A stretch of DNA of 33,507 nt from Sulfurovum sp. (GTDB lineage Bacteria; Campylobacterota; Campylobacteria; Campylobacterales; Sulfurovaceae). A model generated the notes under the pieces. It worked only from the letters and a program-made list of their open reading frames with translations. It ran no database searches and was not told the DNA's origin. A program made the translations under genes and the position numbers. The stretch is from positions 1-33,507 of the forward strand of contig JAMOTK010000041.1 in NCBI GenBank assembly GCA_027062365.1. Reading direction: 5' to 3'. This document shows, in pieces, positions 14,871 to 24,000 of this stretch (positions within the stretch are counted from its first letter, which is position 1; each line of letters starts with the position of its first letter).

Positions 14871-16874
14871 ATGATGAAATATAGCATACTTCTCTCTACT
14901 TTACTCTCTACTAATATCCTCTATGGGGTAGAACTTTCTCCTATCACAGTCTCTTCTGACAAGATAGAAGACTCTGTAGTAGATAATGCCCAAACTATTG
15001 ATACTATGAATACAGACAAAATAAAACTCACAAATACTACAAATATCAAAGAACTCTCTGCCATCGTCTCCAATACCAATATTTCAGGGATAGGAAATAG
15101 AAATGATACGACGATTACAATGAGAGGGGTGAGTAACTATGTCACTTATGAAAGTTCTGTAGCCATGTATGTCGATGATGTGCCGATGCCTTTTAGTTAT
15201 GCTTTTGGTCTGCTTGATATGTACAATATAGGCTCTATAGAAGTACTCAAAGGAGGACAAGGTACACTTTTTGGCAAAAGTTCGCAATCAGGGATTATCA
15301 ATGTCTATACCAAGCCACTGAGTGATACCTTTGAAGGAGAAATAAGTGCAGGATATGGCTCATACAATAGTAAATCATTTTATGCCAGAGTCTCAGGAAA
15401 TACAGGTATTAAAAATCTAAATTATGGGTTTTCTGTGACGCAAAATAGTAGCGATGGCTACACGCATAATGTGATGACAGGAAATAACTTTGACTACAAA
15501 GATTTTACTTCATTTTCTGCCAAACTCAACTATAAACCCACAGATACACTAGATATTACATTAAGCTATGTAAAGAGTAATAGTGATGATGGAGGAGCTC
15601 CTTTTAAGAGCAATACCATAGAAGACCCCTTTAATATAAAGCTTGAACTTATAGACGATTCACTCAAAATACAAAGTGACGCACTCTCTCTGCGTGTAAA
15701 ATACCAAGAAGATAAGACCTCGTTTAGTTCTACGACAAGTATCTCCAAATATTCTCAGCAAAAGAGCGACTATATAGGCATATTAGGTGGCGTAGATTTG
15801 GATACGGATATAGATATTCAAGAGTTTGTGCAAGAGTTTAAATACAAGCGAAAGTTTGAGAATGCTGATTTGACTATTGGGGCATTCTATAGTGATAAAA
15901 CCACCTTTGATTATCAAGAAAATCTCACACTTCTCACGCTTTATCCTATGCCTATATCAAGCCTCAATACCCTAGAAGTTCCTGATGAGAATATCGCACT
16001 TTTTACGCAATATAGATACTATTTCAACGAAAATTATTCTCTCATGGCAGGTCTTCGTTATCAAGAGAGTAAACGCATTTTTAATAGAGTATTTAATGAC
16101 TTCGGAGCAAAAAAAGTCTCAGCAGAGGATACAACAAAAGATTCAACCATACTGCCTACACTCTCATTCTCTTACTATGGAGAGGATAATGCTCACACTT
16201 ATTTCACTTACTCCAAAGGCTATCGCATGGGTGGATATAGCTATCGTGCTTCGGAGTTACTCGTACCTTTTAAAGCAGAGAGTATGGATAGCTATGAGAT
16301 AGGATACAAAAAAGTATGGCAAGAGGGTTGGAGTCTAAATTCCTCACTCTTTTATAATGGCATTAAAAACCACCGTATTAATACATTTACCGAAACCATA
16401 GGCTCAATCGTCCTCAATGCAGACAAAGCCTATAGTTATGGAGCAGAACTAGAGATACAATACAAAAAAGATTCTATGCTTTTATATAGCTCTTTTGGTT
16501 GGACAGAAGCAAAATATCAAACATTTTCAGAAGATGCCTATCGCCCTTATGAAAACAATACCCTATTAGAAGTACCCAATATCACAGCCTCTTTGGGAGT
16601 ACACTACGATATAAATGCCAATCTTTATGTCAATTCTTCTCTACGATATATGGGAGAACGCTACTACAACATAGAAAACACAGCCAAAGCAGATGCCTAT
16701 ATGACGATGAATGCCAGTGTAGGATACAGCTATGAAGATTGGCTCATAGAAGCCTATGCTACAAACCTTTTTGACCAAGAATATGTAGATGTGATGATTG
16801 CTACACCAAGTAATGAATATATGCATTTTGGTGTGCCTAGAGTTGTGGGGATGAAAGTAAGCAAGAATTTTTAA
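14871..16874 (+). CDS. TonB-dependent outer-membrane receptor
   Basis: 667 residues. The signal peptide (YSILLSTLLSTNILYG) is followed by a TonB-box-like LSPITVSS, then a plug domain with ISGIGNRNDTTITMRGVSNY, VAMYVDDVPMP and IEVLKGGQGTLFGKSSQSG. The 22-strand barrel ends with VNATNLFDQEYVD-like spacing (AYATNLFDQEYVD) and VVGMKVSKNF with terminal Phe. These receptors import siderophores, heme, cobalamin, metals or sugars using the TonB-ExbBD system, which is not in this window. The overall pattern is closest to the pesticin/yersiniabactin (FyuA-like) receptor group, but the ligand is not determined. Two adjacent ATG codons at 14871 and 14874 both fit the AAAGG site. Confidence 0.92.
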   Translation: MMKYSILLSTLLSTNILYGVELSPITVSSDKIEDSVVDNAQTIDTMNTDKIKLTNTTNIKELSAIVSNTNISGIGNRNDTTITMRGVSNYVTYESSVAMYVDDVPMPFSYAFGLLDMYNIGSIEVLKGGQGTLFGKSSQSGIINVYTKPLSDTFEGEISAGYGSYNSKSFYARVSGNTGIKNLNYGFSVTQNSSDGYTHNVMTGNNFDYKDFTSFSAKLNYKPTDTLDITLSYVKSNSDDGGAPFKSNTIEDPFNIKLELIDDSLKIQSDALSLRVKYQEDKTSFSSTTSISKYSQQKSDYIGILGGVDLDTDIDIQEFVQEFKYKRKFENADLTIGAFYSDKTTFDYQENLTLLTLYPMPISSLNTLEVPDENIALFTQYRYYFNENYSLMAGLRYQESKRIFNRVFNDFGAKKVSAEDTTKDSTILPTLSFSYYGEDNAHTYFTYSKGYRMGGYSYRASELLVPFKAESMDSYEIGYKKVWQEGWSLNSSLFYNGIKNHRINTFTETIGSIVLNADKAYSYGAELEIQYKKDSMLLYSSFGWTEAKYQTFSEDAYRPYENNTLLEVPNITASLGVHYDINANLYVNSSLRYMGERYYNIENTAKADAYMTMNASVGYSYEDWLIEAYATNLFDQEYVDVMIATPSNEYMHFGVPRVVGMKVSKNF

Positions 16875-16881
16875 GATAAAG

Positions 16882-16919
16882 TCACTAAAAAGTCACTTTG
16901 AAATGTTACCATTTTGTAT
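16882..16919 (+). promoter_or_regulatory. Pho-box-like direct repeat and promoter of the small outer-membrane protein gene
   Basis: AAGTCACTAAAAAGTCACTT has GTCAC twice, with TCAC at 16882 and 16893, 11 bp apart. A -10-like TTGTAT follows at 16914-16919. It is the closest of the four to the E. coli Pho-box layout of two GTCA half-sites. The proposed TTG start at 16914 falls in this -10, which argues for the ATG at 16941 instead. Confidence 0.6.
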
Positions 16920-16940
16920 CAGAAAACAAAAGGAATAACA

Positions 16941-17561
16941 ATGAACAATAAAATACTGACAGTATTAGCAATATTTGGTTTGAGTACACAACTATTTGCA
17001 GGAGGAGCTATCGCTCCAATTGAGACATCAGAAGTGATAGAAGTAGCACACACAGAAGAAGTATCACATGATGCACATGGAAGTGATTTTTATATCATCG
17101 TAAAAGGTCTTAGTATCTTAGGGGATACTGTTGCACATGGTCATGATACTTTAGATGGAGACCCAGGCTATGGATTTGGTATTGATTTAGGATATAGAAT
17201 AGGAAATGGTTTTGCTGTAGAATATGACTTTTCTCATGCTACAAATACTGTAACCGAAACAGATGACCATGGTCTTCACCCACATGAGGGGGATGCAACA
17301 TATACTACACATGCGATACACTTAGTCTATACAATGCATGTAACAGATACTTTTGGTGTCTTTGTAAAAGGTGGATATGAATCTGAAACAGAAGAGATTG
17401 AAGAATTTCATATTGACAAAGATTCTGATGGATTTGCTTATGCTGTAGGTATTGAATATGCAATGAATGACCACTATACATTAATGGCTGAATACGAAGG
17501 TTCTGATATAGAAGGTCCTCGTGGTGATGCTGTATTTGTTGGTGTAATGTATAACTTTTAA
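16941..17561 (+). CDS. Small His-rich outer-membrane beta-barrel protein
   Basis: 206 residues from the ATG at 16941, which has AAAGGA 8-13 bp upstream. A signal peptide (NKILTVLAIFGLSTQLFA) is followed by an acidic, His-rich segment (EVAHTEEVSHDAHGSD) and an eight-strand-type barrel: alternating strands such as GYGFGIDLGYRIG, FAVEYDFSHA, HAIHLVYTMH, GVFVKGGYE, AYAVGIEYAM and FVGVMYNF, with terminal Phe. This matches small OmpA-barrel/OmpW-like porins. More than a dozen histidines lie in the N-terminal segment and the loops, so metal binding is possible. It has its own Pho-box-like promoter. Function is otherwise unknown. Confidence 0.8.
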   Translation: MNNKILTVLAIFGLSTQLFAGGAIAPIETSEVIEVAHTEEVSHDAHGSDFYIIVKGLSILGDTVAHGHDTLDGDPGYGFGIDLGYRIGNGFAVEYDFSHATNTVTETDDHGLHPHEGDATYTTHAIHLVYTMHVTDTFGVFVKGGYESETEEIEEFHIDKDSDGFAYAVGIEYAMNDHYTLMAEYEGSDIEGPRGDAVFVGVMYNF

Positions 17562-17579
17562 GTAAATTACTCTACCCTC

Positions 17580-17604
17580 TCTTTGGTGGGACTTCCCATC
17601 AAAG
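17580..17604 (+). terminator. Weak hairpin after the outer-membrane protein gene
   Basis: CTTTGGTGGG and CCCATCAAAG form a 10-bp stem with one G-T pair around a 4-nt loop. The following CCTTTAACC is not a strong T run. Its presence here argues against translating the MutS-like gene from the TTG at 17583. Confidence 0.35.
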
Positions 17605-17620
17605 CCTTTAACCCATATTA

Positions 17621-17629
17621 TGCTAAAAT
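17621..17629 (+). promoter_or_regulatory. Extended -10 promoter of the MutS7-type gene
   Basis: TGCTAAAAT at 17621-17629 is an extended -10 (TGn plus TAAAAT). It would start RNA near 17636, upstream of the GTG start at 17658 with AAGGG before it. Confidence 0.45.
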
Positions 17630-17657
17630 CTACCTACTAAATATAAGGGTCTATTGC

Positions 17658-20585
17658 GTGGATAAAGTTACAGAAATACTTTCTCAAAAAAAGAAACTTC
17701 TCACCGAAGTATATTTTGATTTACAACGCTATTTTGAAGAAAAATATGGGAAAGATGCCCTTGTTTTTATAGAGATAGGTACATTTTTTGAAGTCTATGA
17801 AGTCAATAATGATGAGATGAAAATTGGCAAAGCCAAAGAGGTAGCTGAACTTCTCAATATTCAACTCACTCGCAAAAGCAAAGCGATACTTGAAAACTCT
17901 CTTTCCAATCCTCTATTGGCAGGGTTTCCTGCTATCTCTTTAGATCGTTACCTCTCTAGGCTCATAGAAAGTAAAAAATATACCATTGTCCTTGTCAAAC
18001 AAAAAGGAGAAATGCCCCATATCAAACGCTATGTCTCCAATATTATCTCTGCTGGGACAAATTTTGAGTATCTTCATGAAACGACTGAAAATAATATCGC
18101 CTCATTAATGATAGATGAAAATGCTGGTATCTTTTCTGTAGGATACAGTGCCATAGATGTCTCGACAGGGAAGACACTATGCAATGAAATACACTCCACA
18201 CGTGATGACAAGACCTATGCCCTTGATGAAGTATTTAACCTACTACAGACCTATAATACCTCTGAGGTTATCTTGACATTTAATGCCAAAGAGATTGATA
18301 AAGAGTGGATTATTCATTATTTAGAACTAGAAAATCTACACTATTCCATCAATACAAAACGCTTTAAAATCCACTTTCAAAATGAACTATTTTCTCGTAT
18401 TTTTATGATTAATTCTTTTCTTTCTGCTATTGAATTTTTAGATTTGGAGCGTCATCCTTATACCACCGAATCTCTAGCTGTACTCATTGACTTTGTCATA
18501 GAACACGATGAGAGTATCATAGAGAAGATGAATAAACCTCAATTTTTGGGGAACAATCGCTATATGTACATAGGCAATAATGCCATGGAGCAACTCTCTA
18601 TCATCTCTCGTGACCCATCAGATAAGACCCTCCTTTCTCTTATGGACAAAACCTCTACAGCCTTTGGGAAACGCCTCCTCAAAGAGCGTCTTCTCAATCC
18701 TATTTGTGACAAAACTTTACTAGAAAAACGCTATGATTTGAGTGAACTACTGATGCCAAATATCGCTTCTTATGAGACACATCTCAAACAAATCTATGAC
18801 CTAGAACGTATCACTAGACGTATCAAACTACGCAAACTTCATCCTGTGGAACTTAGCTATATTATGATGTCACTCGATGCTGTACTCAATCTGCTCAAAG
18901 ATGCCAAAAGCCATGGGATAGAGATAGACAGTGCCTTGTATGACGAGAGCTTAGAAATGTCACAGATGATAGAAGATACCTTTGATTTGGACTTATGTGC
19001 GAAATTTCGTATAGACCAAATTAGTGCCAATCTTTTTAAAAATGGGGTCTATCCTACTATCGATACGCTACTCAGTAAGCAAAACAAAGAAACCGATAAA
19101 ATGCAAACCGTAGCCACCCATGTCGAGTCTCTTTTTGACAAAGATAAAGCTCCATCAACTAGCCACAAGTACACAAGCGTTGCCTACTTAGAGAGTGAGG
19201 GATATTATCTAAACCTCAGTAAAAATAGATTTACCCTCATTGAAAATCAACTCAAAGACTCTTTTGTAACGATTGATACACAACATCATTTTTTTAAGGA
19301 TTTTCACTATAAATATCTCAAAAATAGTGTCAAGATACATGCCCCATTGTTTGAAGAGATTACACGTCATTATGAAAGCACTCAAATCAAACTTATCTCT
19401 ATGGTCAAACAACGCTACATTGAAAGCCTTGATGTATTAGAGCATCGATTCTCTCTCTTGCTTGACAAGATTATAGACTTTATCGCATCGATTGATGTGG
19501 CTATTTCCAATGCCAAGTGTGCCAAAAGCATGAATTTTTCTCGTCCTATCTTAGAAGAAGGTATCTTTTATGAAGCGATAGGATTACGTCATCCTATCAT
19601 CGAATCCAATGACGCACGAGGTATCTATGTCCCCAATGATGTCTTTTTAGGGAGCAACAACGCAACCAAGCACAACCATATCACACTCAATGCCAGTGAA
19701 GGAGAAGATGTATTAGGCATACTCCTCTACGGTATCAACTCTTCTGGTAAATCATCGCTTATGAAGAGTATAGGGATAAGTGTTATCTTAGCTCAAGCAG
19801 GGTTTTTTGTCCCTGCTGTAGAACTTCGTTTTGGTCTGTATGACAAACTGTTTACACGTATCCTCTCACAAGACAATCTCTATAAAGGCTTATCCACATT
19901 CGCCGTAGAGATGATGGAACTCAAAAATATCTTCAATCGTGCAAATGAACGCTCCTTGGTCTTGGGCGATGAGATAAGCCAAGGTACAGAAACAGAGTCA
20001 GCTCTAGCCATCGTATCGAGTGCTATTTTACGACTCATCTCACTCAAAAGCACCTTTATCTTTGCCACACATTTACACCAACTAGAAAACATTCCCCAAC
20101 TACAAAACCTCAAACATCTTATCTTTTTGCATCTAGGTATCAAGTATGATGACGATAACGACACACTTATCTACAACCGTGTCTTACAGCTAGGAAGAGG
20201 AGACAGTCTCTACGGCTTAGAATTTGCCAAATCACTACACATGGATAAAGCATTTCTAACCATGGCACAAACCATCCGTGAAAACCTCAACCACGGTGGC
20301 TCAGATATGACAAAACTACGCCAACAAAAAAGCAGTAAATACAATAAAACCCTCTACCTAAGTAAATGTACCTTATGTGATAAAACCGTAGAAGAAGTCC
20401 ACCATATCTCAGCCCAAAAAGATGCCGATAAAGAAGGAAACATCACCCACTTCCACAAAAACCACAAATACAACCTCATCCCTTTATGCAAAACCCATCA
20501 CACCATGGTACATGAAGGCAAGATTACTATCTCAGGCTTCGTAATGACAGGAGCAGGATTGAAGTTACATTATGAGATAGTTTAG
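17658..20585 (+). CDS. MutS7-type mismatch-repair ATPase fused to an HNH nuclease domain
   Basis: 975 residues from the GTG at 17658 (AAGGG lies 8-12 bp upstream). A longer frame from TTG at 17583 would cover a hairpin and the promoter. The N-terminal mismatch-binding domain has [14 protein letters not shown], retaining the Phe-x-Glu pattern. The middle holds connector, lever and clamp regions. The ATPase has Walker [14 protein letters not shown] (about 693) and Walker [14 protein letters not shown] (about 765), followed by FATHLHQLE. The last 75 residues form an HNH-type domain: [16 protein letters not shown]-x-N L-PLCKTHH-MVH (about 903-960). MutS with C-terminal HNH is the MutS7 arrangement known from Campylobacterota, giant viruses and octocoral mitochondria, thought to join mismatch recognition and strand cutting in one protein. 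It seems monocistronic and convergent with the next gene. Confidence 0.88.
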   Translation: MDKVTEILSQKKKLLTEVYFDLQRYFEEKYGKDALVFIEIGTFFEVYEVNNDEMKIGKAKEVAELLNIQLTRKSKAILENSLSNPLLAGFPAISLDRYLSRLIESKKYTIVLVKQKGEMPHIKRYVSNIISAGTNFEYLHETTENNIASLMIDENAGIFSVGYSAIDVSTGKTLCNEIHSTRDDKTYALDEVFNLLQTYNTSEVILTFNAKEIDKEWIIHYLELENLHYSINTKRFKIHFQNELFSRIFMINSFLSAIEFLDLERHPYTTESLAVLIDFVIEHDESIIEKMNKPQFLGNNRYMYIGNNAMEQLSIISRDPSDKTLLSLMDKTSTAFGKRLLKERLLNPICDKTLLEKRYDLSELLMPNIASYETHLKQIYDLERITRRIKLRKLHPVELSYIMMSLDAVLNLLKDAKSHGIEIDSALYDESLEMSQMIEDTFDLDLCAKFRIDQISANLFKNGVYPTIDTLLSKQNKETDKMQTVATHVESLFDKDKAPSTSHKYTSVAYLESEGYYLNLSKNRFTLIENQLKDSFVTIDTQHHFFKDFHYKYLKNSVKIHAPLFEEITRHYESTQIKLISMVKQRYIESLDVLEHRFSLLLDKIIDFIASIDVAISNAKCAKSMNFSRPILEEGIFYEAIGLRHPIIESNDARGIYVPNDVFLGSNNATKHNHITLNASEGEDVLGILLYGINSSGKSSLMKSIGISVILAQAGFFVPAVELRFGLYDKLFTRILSQDNLYKGLSTFAVEMMELKNIFNRANERSLVLGDEISQGTETESALAIVSSAILRLISLKSTFIFATHLHQLENIPQLQNLKHLIFLHLGIKYDDDNDTLIYNRVLQLGRGDSLYGLEFAKSLHMDKAFLTMAQTIRENLNHGGSDMTKLRQQKSSKYNKTLYLSKCTLCDKTVEEVHHISAQKDADKEGNITHFHKNHKYNLIPLCKTHHTMVHEGKITISGFVMTGAGLKLHYEIV

Positions 20586-20601
20586 TATTTTATAAAAATT
20601 A

Positions 20602-21366
20602 TTACCATACTAATTTATCATTTTCATCATTACCGATAAATTTTCCTAAAGCATTAACAAATTCTAATTCATCAGATATATTTTCTAGTTTACTATTGAA
20701 ATTATTTACACGAGATAAAAAAGTTTTTTCTATTTTTAAAATATCTTCTTCAATATCATTTTTAGAATAAATATTAAAACCATTAATATCTCCTCCATCA
20801 TGACCTACCTTAAAAACAACCATATAAGAAATATAATTTAGAACCATATTAATATCTTTTTCTTTATTTAGTAACTCTACTAAATCCTTTCGTGGAGCTA
20901 TCTTATCTGTAACGATAAAAGTAAATCCTTGACTTGAATCACCATTAACACTAGTAATGTTATATGAAAATAAGTTTTTAATCTTCAAAATTTCTTTCAT
21001 ATATAAATTATCTTTTTTTTCAAAGATTCCTTTATATAAAGGAATTTTTTCTTCAATAATTTCATATATTCTGTCTAGTATAAAATTACTATTGATAGCA
21101 TATTCATCTTTAACTTCCTCAAAATAATTTATATATATAATATGATTATTTTTAGTTGGATTAAAAAATAGTGAAAGTAATGTAATATATGAAAGATATT
21201 CTACATTATCATAGCTTAGTATATACTCATTAGAATATTCAGCTACTATATCCATATTATTAATTGAATATCCACTCCATGTATCTATTAAATAATTGTT
21301 TGATTGTGTAATAAAACCATAGATAAAATAATCATTAGTTTTAACTTTTTTAAATAATTTCTTCAT
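20602..21366 (-). CDS. Hypothetical AT-rich protein
   Basis: 254 residues, not recognised. There is no signal peptide, membrane segment or known motif. The sequence is rich in Asn, Ile, Tyr and Lys, as in recently acquired, AT-biased genes, and its DNA is clearly more AT-rich than that of its neighbours. The N-terminal half has alternating hydrophobic stretches (NDYFIYGFITQSNNYLIDTW, SNEYILSYDNVEYLSYITLL). The C-terminal half is helical and charged. It lies on its own between MutS7-HNH (convergent, 16 bp between stops) and ApbE (divergent). It could be an immunity, anti-phage or other accessory protein, but nothing in the sequence proves it. Confidence 0.7.
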   Translation of the reverse strand: MKKLFKKVKTNDYFIYGFITQSNNYLIDTWSGYSINNMDIVAEYSNEYILSYDNVEYLSYITLLSLFFNPTKNNHIIYINYFEEVKDEYAINSNFILDRIYEIIEEKIPLYKGIFEKKDNLYMKEILKIKNLFSYNITSVNGDSSQGFTFIVTDKIAPRKDLVELLNKEKDINMVLNYISYMVVFKVGHDGGDINGFNIYSKNDIEEDILKIEKTFLSRVNNFNSKLENISDELEFVNALGKFIGNDENDKLVW

Positions 21367-21517
21367 TTTATTTTACCCTATATTATTTTGTTCCAGTACC
21401 CTTATTTCTTTTGAGAATCCTCATACTTTAGGAATGATATACTTTGACTATATTTTAATCTCGTTTATTTATTATATCTTTATCAAGATTAGATATTTAA
21501 TACACTATGATACATAA

Positions 21518-22456
21518 ATGAAAACTTTATACTTATTTTTTATTCTTCCTATGTTTATTTTTGCCCAAGAGATGCAAACCCGTACCCAAATACAGATGGG
21601 GACGCTGGTGTCTTTGACTCTTCCTTCACATAAAGAAGCCCTATTTAGCAAAGCCTTTTCTTTGATACAATCCTTAGAAACCGTCCTCTCTAGCTACGAT
21701 AAAAATGCTTTGGTATATGGACTTAATCACAGGCATACAGTGATGTCTCATCCTTCTCTTGTGGAAGCACTCACAGTATCACAACAGTATTATAAAGAGA
21801 CCCAAGGCTACTTTGATATTACTATTGGCTCTTTGTCTAAAAATCTGTATCATTTTGGAGAAGAAAAGGAGAGGATTCCTTTGCCCAAAGAAGTAGATTC
21901 TATTGTATTGAATATCAAGGGTATTATGTATAGCCCAACAGAGATTACTACAGAAAGAAATATTACCCTAGACTTAGGAGGAATGGGCAAAGGCTATACT
22001 GTAGATAAAGTAGCCTTACTCCTCCAAGAACACAATACCACAAAAGGAATCATCGCTCTTTCAGGAGATATGCGTTGTTTGGATATTTGTAAAATTGGCT
22101 TACAATCGCCGTATTCTGAACAACCCTTTGCCTCTATTGAAAGTAAAGTCCCAAACCTCTCTATCTCCACTTCAGGTACGTATCGCCGATATATCCAAAA
22201 CCCAAAAAACCACCATTTACTCAACCCAAAAACAGCCTCACAAGGCAAAGATTTTGTCTCTGTTTCTCTTTTTACTATCGCTGACAATAGTAAAATAGAT
22301 GCCTATGCCACAGCCATATCGGTGATGCCCAAAGAAGAAGCCTACGCATTTTTAAAAAAGCATTCGGAGATTGGATTTGTCGTGGTTGAGACTAAAGGGA
22401 AAGTGCGTCATGGGAATTTGGAAAAGTTTATAGATTTGAAATACTTCAATTTATAG
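21518..22456 (+). CDS. apbE: FAD:protein FMN transferase
   Basis: 312 residues with an N-terminal signal (LYLFFILPMFIFA). Family motifs occur in order: TQIQMGTLVSLTLPS, SSYDKNALVYGLNH, GYFDITIGSL, ITLDLGGMGKGYTVDKVA, ALSGDMR, ISTSGTYRRY with NHHLLNPKTA, and the metal-binding IADNSKIDAYATAISVM. ApbE uses FAD to attach FMN covalently to Ser/Thr in SGAT-type motifs of exported proteins. A target is next door: the FMN-binding protein at 23330-23845 has ISGATLSA. The gene is convergent with that protein's operon (8 bp between stops). A TATGAT -10-like box lies just before the ATG; no Fur-like site was seen upstream. Confidence 0.93.
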   Translation: MKTLYLFFILPMFIFAQEMQTRTQIQMGTLVSLTLPSHKEALFSKAFSLIQSLETVLSSYDKNALVYGLNHRHTVMSHPSLVEALTVSQQYYKETQGYFDITIGSLSKNLYHFGEEKERIPLPKEVDSIVLNIKGIMYSPTEITTERNITLDLGGMGKGYTVDKVALLLQEHNTTKGIIALSGDMRCLDICKIGLQSPYSEQPFASIESKVPNLSISTSGTYRRYIQNPKNHHLLNPKTASQGKDFVSVSLFTIADNSKIDAYATAISVMPKEEAYAFLKKHSEIGFVVVETKGKVRHGNLEKFIDLKYFNL

Positions 22457-22464
22457 AGACCATC

Positions 22465-22851
22465 CTAGAAAACAGTTACTCCTAGAAACAGAGCCACAAA
22501 CCCAAACATAAACACCCCTTTCACCCACCCAAATACCTCAAAGCCCAACACACTAGGTAAATATACCAAAATATTCAAAAGTGCCATCACAAAGAGCATA
22601 AGCGAAAGAATGCGTGAAGTTTTATGTTTGATTTTACTGCTAAAGAGTAGAAAATGGGTAACAATAAAAATAAGTGTCCCTATAGCAAAAAGATGAGGGG
22701 TGGCTATTTCTATAAAGCTTTGTAGGCTGATTTTGAGAGGAACATTTAGCTCATGAGAGAGGAGGAAAATCCAAATGCCTGAAAAGAGTATGAGAAGCGT
22801 ATAGACTAGCATATATCTGATGGGGAGTTTGTAAAGAGCAAGGTATTTCAT
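22465..22851 (-). CDS. Small four-span membrane protein, possible b-heme carrier
   Basis: 128 residues from the ATG at 22851, which overlaps the stop of the upstream gene as ATGA; the longer frame from 22929 would overlap that gene by 82 bp and is less likely. Four hydrophobic spans are visible. The second begins PHLFAIGTLIFIVTHFLLF, with H53 and H66 thirteen residues apart, and H33 follows the first span. Histidines placed like this in membrane helices can ligate b-type heme. I do not recognise the family. Its place in the operon after an FMN-binding protein suggests a membrane electron-transfer role, perhaps passing electrons to covalently bound FMN. Confidence 0.7.
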   Translation of the reverse strand: MKYLALYKLPIRYMLVYTLLILFSGIWIFLLSHELNVPLKISLQSFIEIATPHLFAIGTLIFIVTHFLLFSSKIKHKTSRILSLMLFVMALLNILVYLPSVLGFEVFGWVKGVFMFGFVALFLGVTVF

Positions 22852-23321
22852 AGTGTTAAGAGCTTTTTGATGGTCTTGAGTGACATAAAGATAGCGACTA
22901 TATGTGACAAAAGAAAAGAACCTAGCCATATATAGATGAGTATAGGACTAGTAAAATAGGCGATAAGAATAGAGAGTGGGGCTAGAAGACCTGTGACAAA
23001 GAGCAGATGTACGAGTATTTTGGTATAGGTTCTGTGGCTAAAATAACGAATATAGATAGAAGAGATGAGCATGAAAGAGACAAGGCTCATGAAAAGGTCG
23101 ATATGTATCTGTAATAAAAGGCTGTCTAGGGGGATAGGCTCGGTATATTCTGCTTCGTTACCATAGAGTGTGTGGGCAATGGAGATTGTATCTGTGCCTA
23201 GGAAAAATCCGTGTAAGACGATGTCCAATAGTAGATATAAAGACAAAGCCATACTTAGAGCGACTATCAAATGTTTGAGCAGTGTTGTATATTCTAACTC
23301 TTTTTTAATGAGAAATTTCAT
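22848..23321 (-). CDS. Small four-span membrane protein, possible b-heme carrier
   Basis: 157 residues with four predicted spans (about 14-40, 67-93, 100-128, 131-150). Histidines lie in or at the edge of spans: H17 and H37 in the first, H73 at the start of the second, H105 in the third, H140 in the fourth. This looks like a compact cytochrome-b-type membrane protein, but no named family was recognised. It starts 8 bp after the FMN-binding gene and overlaps the next gene by 4 bp, so the three are one operon. In extracytoplasmic flavin systems such proteins link the quinone pool to periplasmic flavoproteins; that role here is inferred from position. Confidence 0.75.
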   Translation of the reverse strand: MKFLIKKELEYTTLLKHLIVALSMALSLYLLLDIVLHGFFLGTDTISIAHTLYGNEAEYTEPIPLDSLLLQIHIDLFMSLVSFMLISSIYIRYFSHRTYTKILVHLLFVTGLLAPLSILIAYFTSPILIYIWLGSFLLSHIVAIFMSLKTIKKLLTL

Positions 23322-23329
23322 GGCGATAC

Positions 23330-23845
23330 TTAACGCTCTTTACGCACAATACTTAAAGCAATGCGTGAGGCATTGGTAATGGCTCTTGCCGAGAGGGTTG
23401 CTCCTGAAATATTGGGGATAGCATAGCCTGTTTTGAGTTTGTCTTCTATGCCTTTGCCTACGAAAGCCTCTTTCCATTTGGGATAAGGTTTGTATTCTGA
23501 GGGTTCATGAAAAGCGAGTATTTCAATGTTTTTGAGCTTTATCTCTTTGTCAATAAGGTAAAGTATCACGGCCTTTTTGGTGCGTATGCGTTGAATGAGT
23601 AGTACGCCATAACCTTCTATATTTTTGCCTTTTTGTATCACATAAAAGCGTATATTTGAGGAATCTATTTTGGTTTTTGCCTCTTTTTCTAGGGCTTTCT
23701 TTTCTGACGCTGTTAAGTGTATTTGTTTTTGTCCTATGCTCACTTCTTGACCAAAAGCCTCTTTAAAGAGTTTTTTTAAGGAGGGTGCTGATTGGCTATA
23801 AAGGATGGTTGAGCTTAATAAGATGCCTATAAAGAAAGCTTTCAT
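23330..23845 (-). CDS. Exported FMN-binding-domain protein with flavinylation motif
   Basis: 171 residues from the ATG at 23845 (AAAGG lies 9-13 bp upstream). The longer frame to 24031 would include the Fur-like sites and is rejected. A signal peptide (AFFIGILLSSTILYSQS) is followed by an FMN-bind domain ending in NISGATLSARAITNAS. This SGAT motif is the Ser/Thr attachment site used by ApbE for covalent FMN. The nearby apbE supports this. Earlier parts contain FYVIQKGKNIEGYGVLLI and the AFHEPSEYKPYPKWKEAFVGKG segment typical of such domains. It heads an operon with two small membrane proteins and is divergent from a porin, with Fur-box-like sequence between. It probably carries electrons in the periplasm, perhaps for iron reduction. 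Confidence 0.85.
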   Translation of the reverse strand: MKAFFIGILLSSTILYSQSAPSLKKLFKEAFGQEVSIGQKQIHLTASEKKALEKEAKTKIDSSNIRFYVIQKGKNIEGYGVLLIQRIRTKKAVILYLIDKEIKLKNIEILAFHEPSEYKPYPKWKEAFVGKGIEDKLKTGYAIPNISGATLSARAITNASRIALSIVRKER

Positions 23846-23901
23846 GCGTAAAACCTTTGATATTTTTAAGAAGTATACTTTTTTTAGCTTAAAATAAAGT
23901 A

Positions 23902-23927
23902 AATGATAATTACTTTCATTATTATCT
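23902..23927. promoter_or_regulatory. Fur-box-like site proximal to the FMN-binding operon
   Basis: AATGATAATTACTTTCATTA followed by TTATC has the GATAAT/ATTATC inverted pattern of Fur boxes. It lies in the 155-bp gap between the divergent FMN-binding gene and porin gene. Confidence 0.5.
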
Positions 23928-23965
23928 AAAATTAAGTTTATTCTGCTATTCTTCTGTCTACAAAA

Positions 23966-23984
23966 TATAATGATAATTATTATT
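23966..23984. promoter_or_regulatory. Fur-box-like site proximal to the porin gene
   Basis: TATAATGATAATTATTATT matches the 19-bp Fur consensus GATAATGATAATCATTATC at 16 positions. It ends 16 bp before the porin ATG, where bound Fur would block transcription in iron-replete cells. Confidence 0.7.
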
Positions 23985-24000
23985 AAATAAAGGAACAAAA

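Noticed and set aside
17583-17657. TTG start for the MutS7-type gene
   Set aside because: The extra codons cover a hairpin and the extended -10; family similarity begins after the GTG at 17658.
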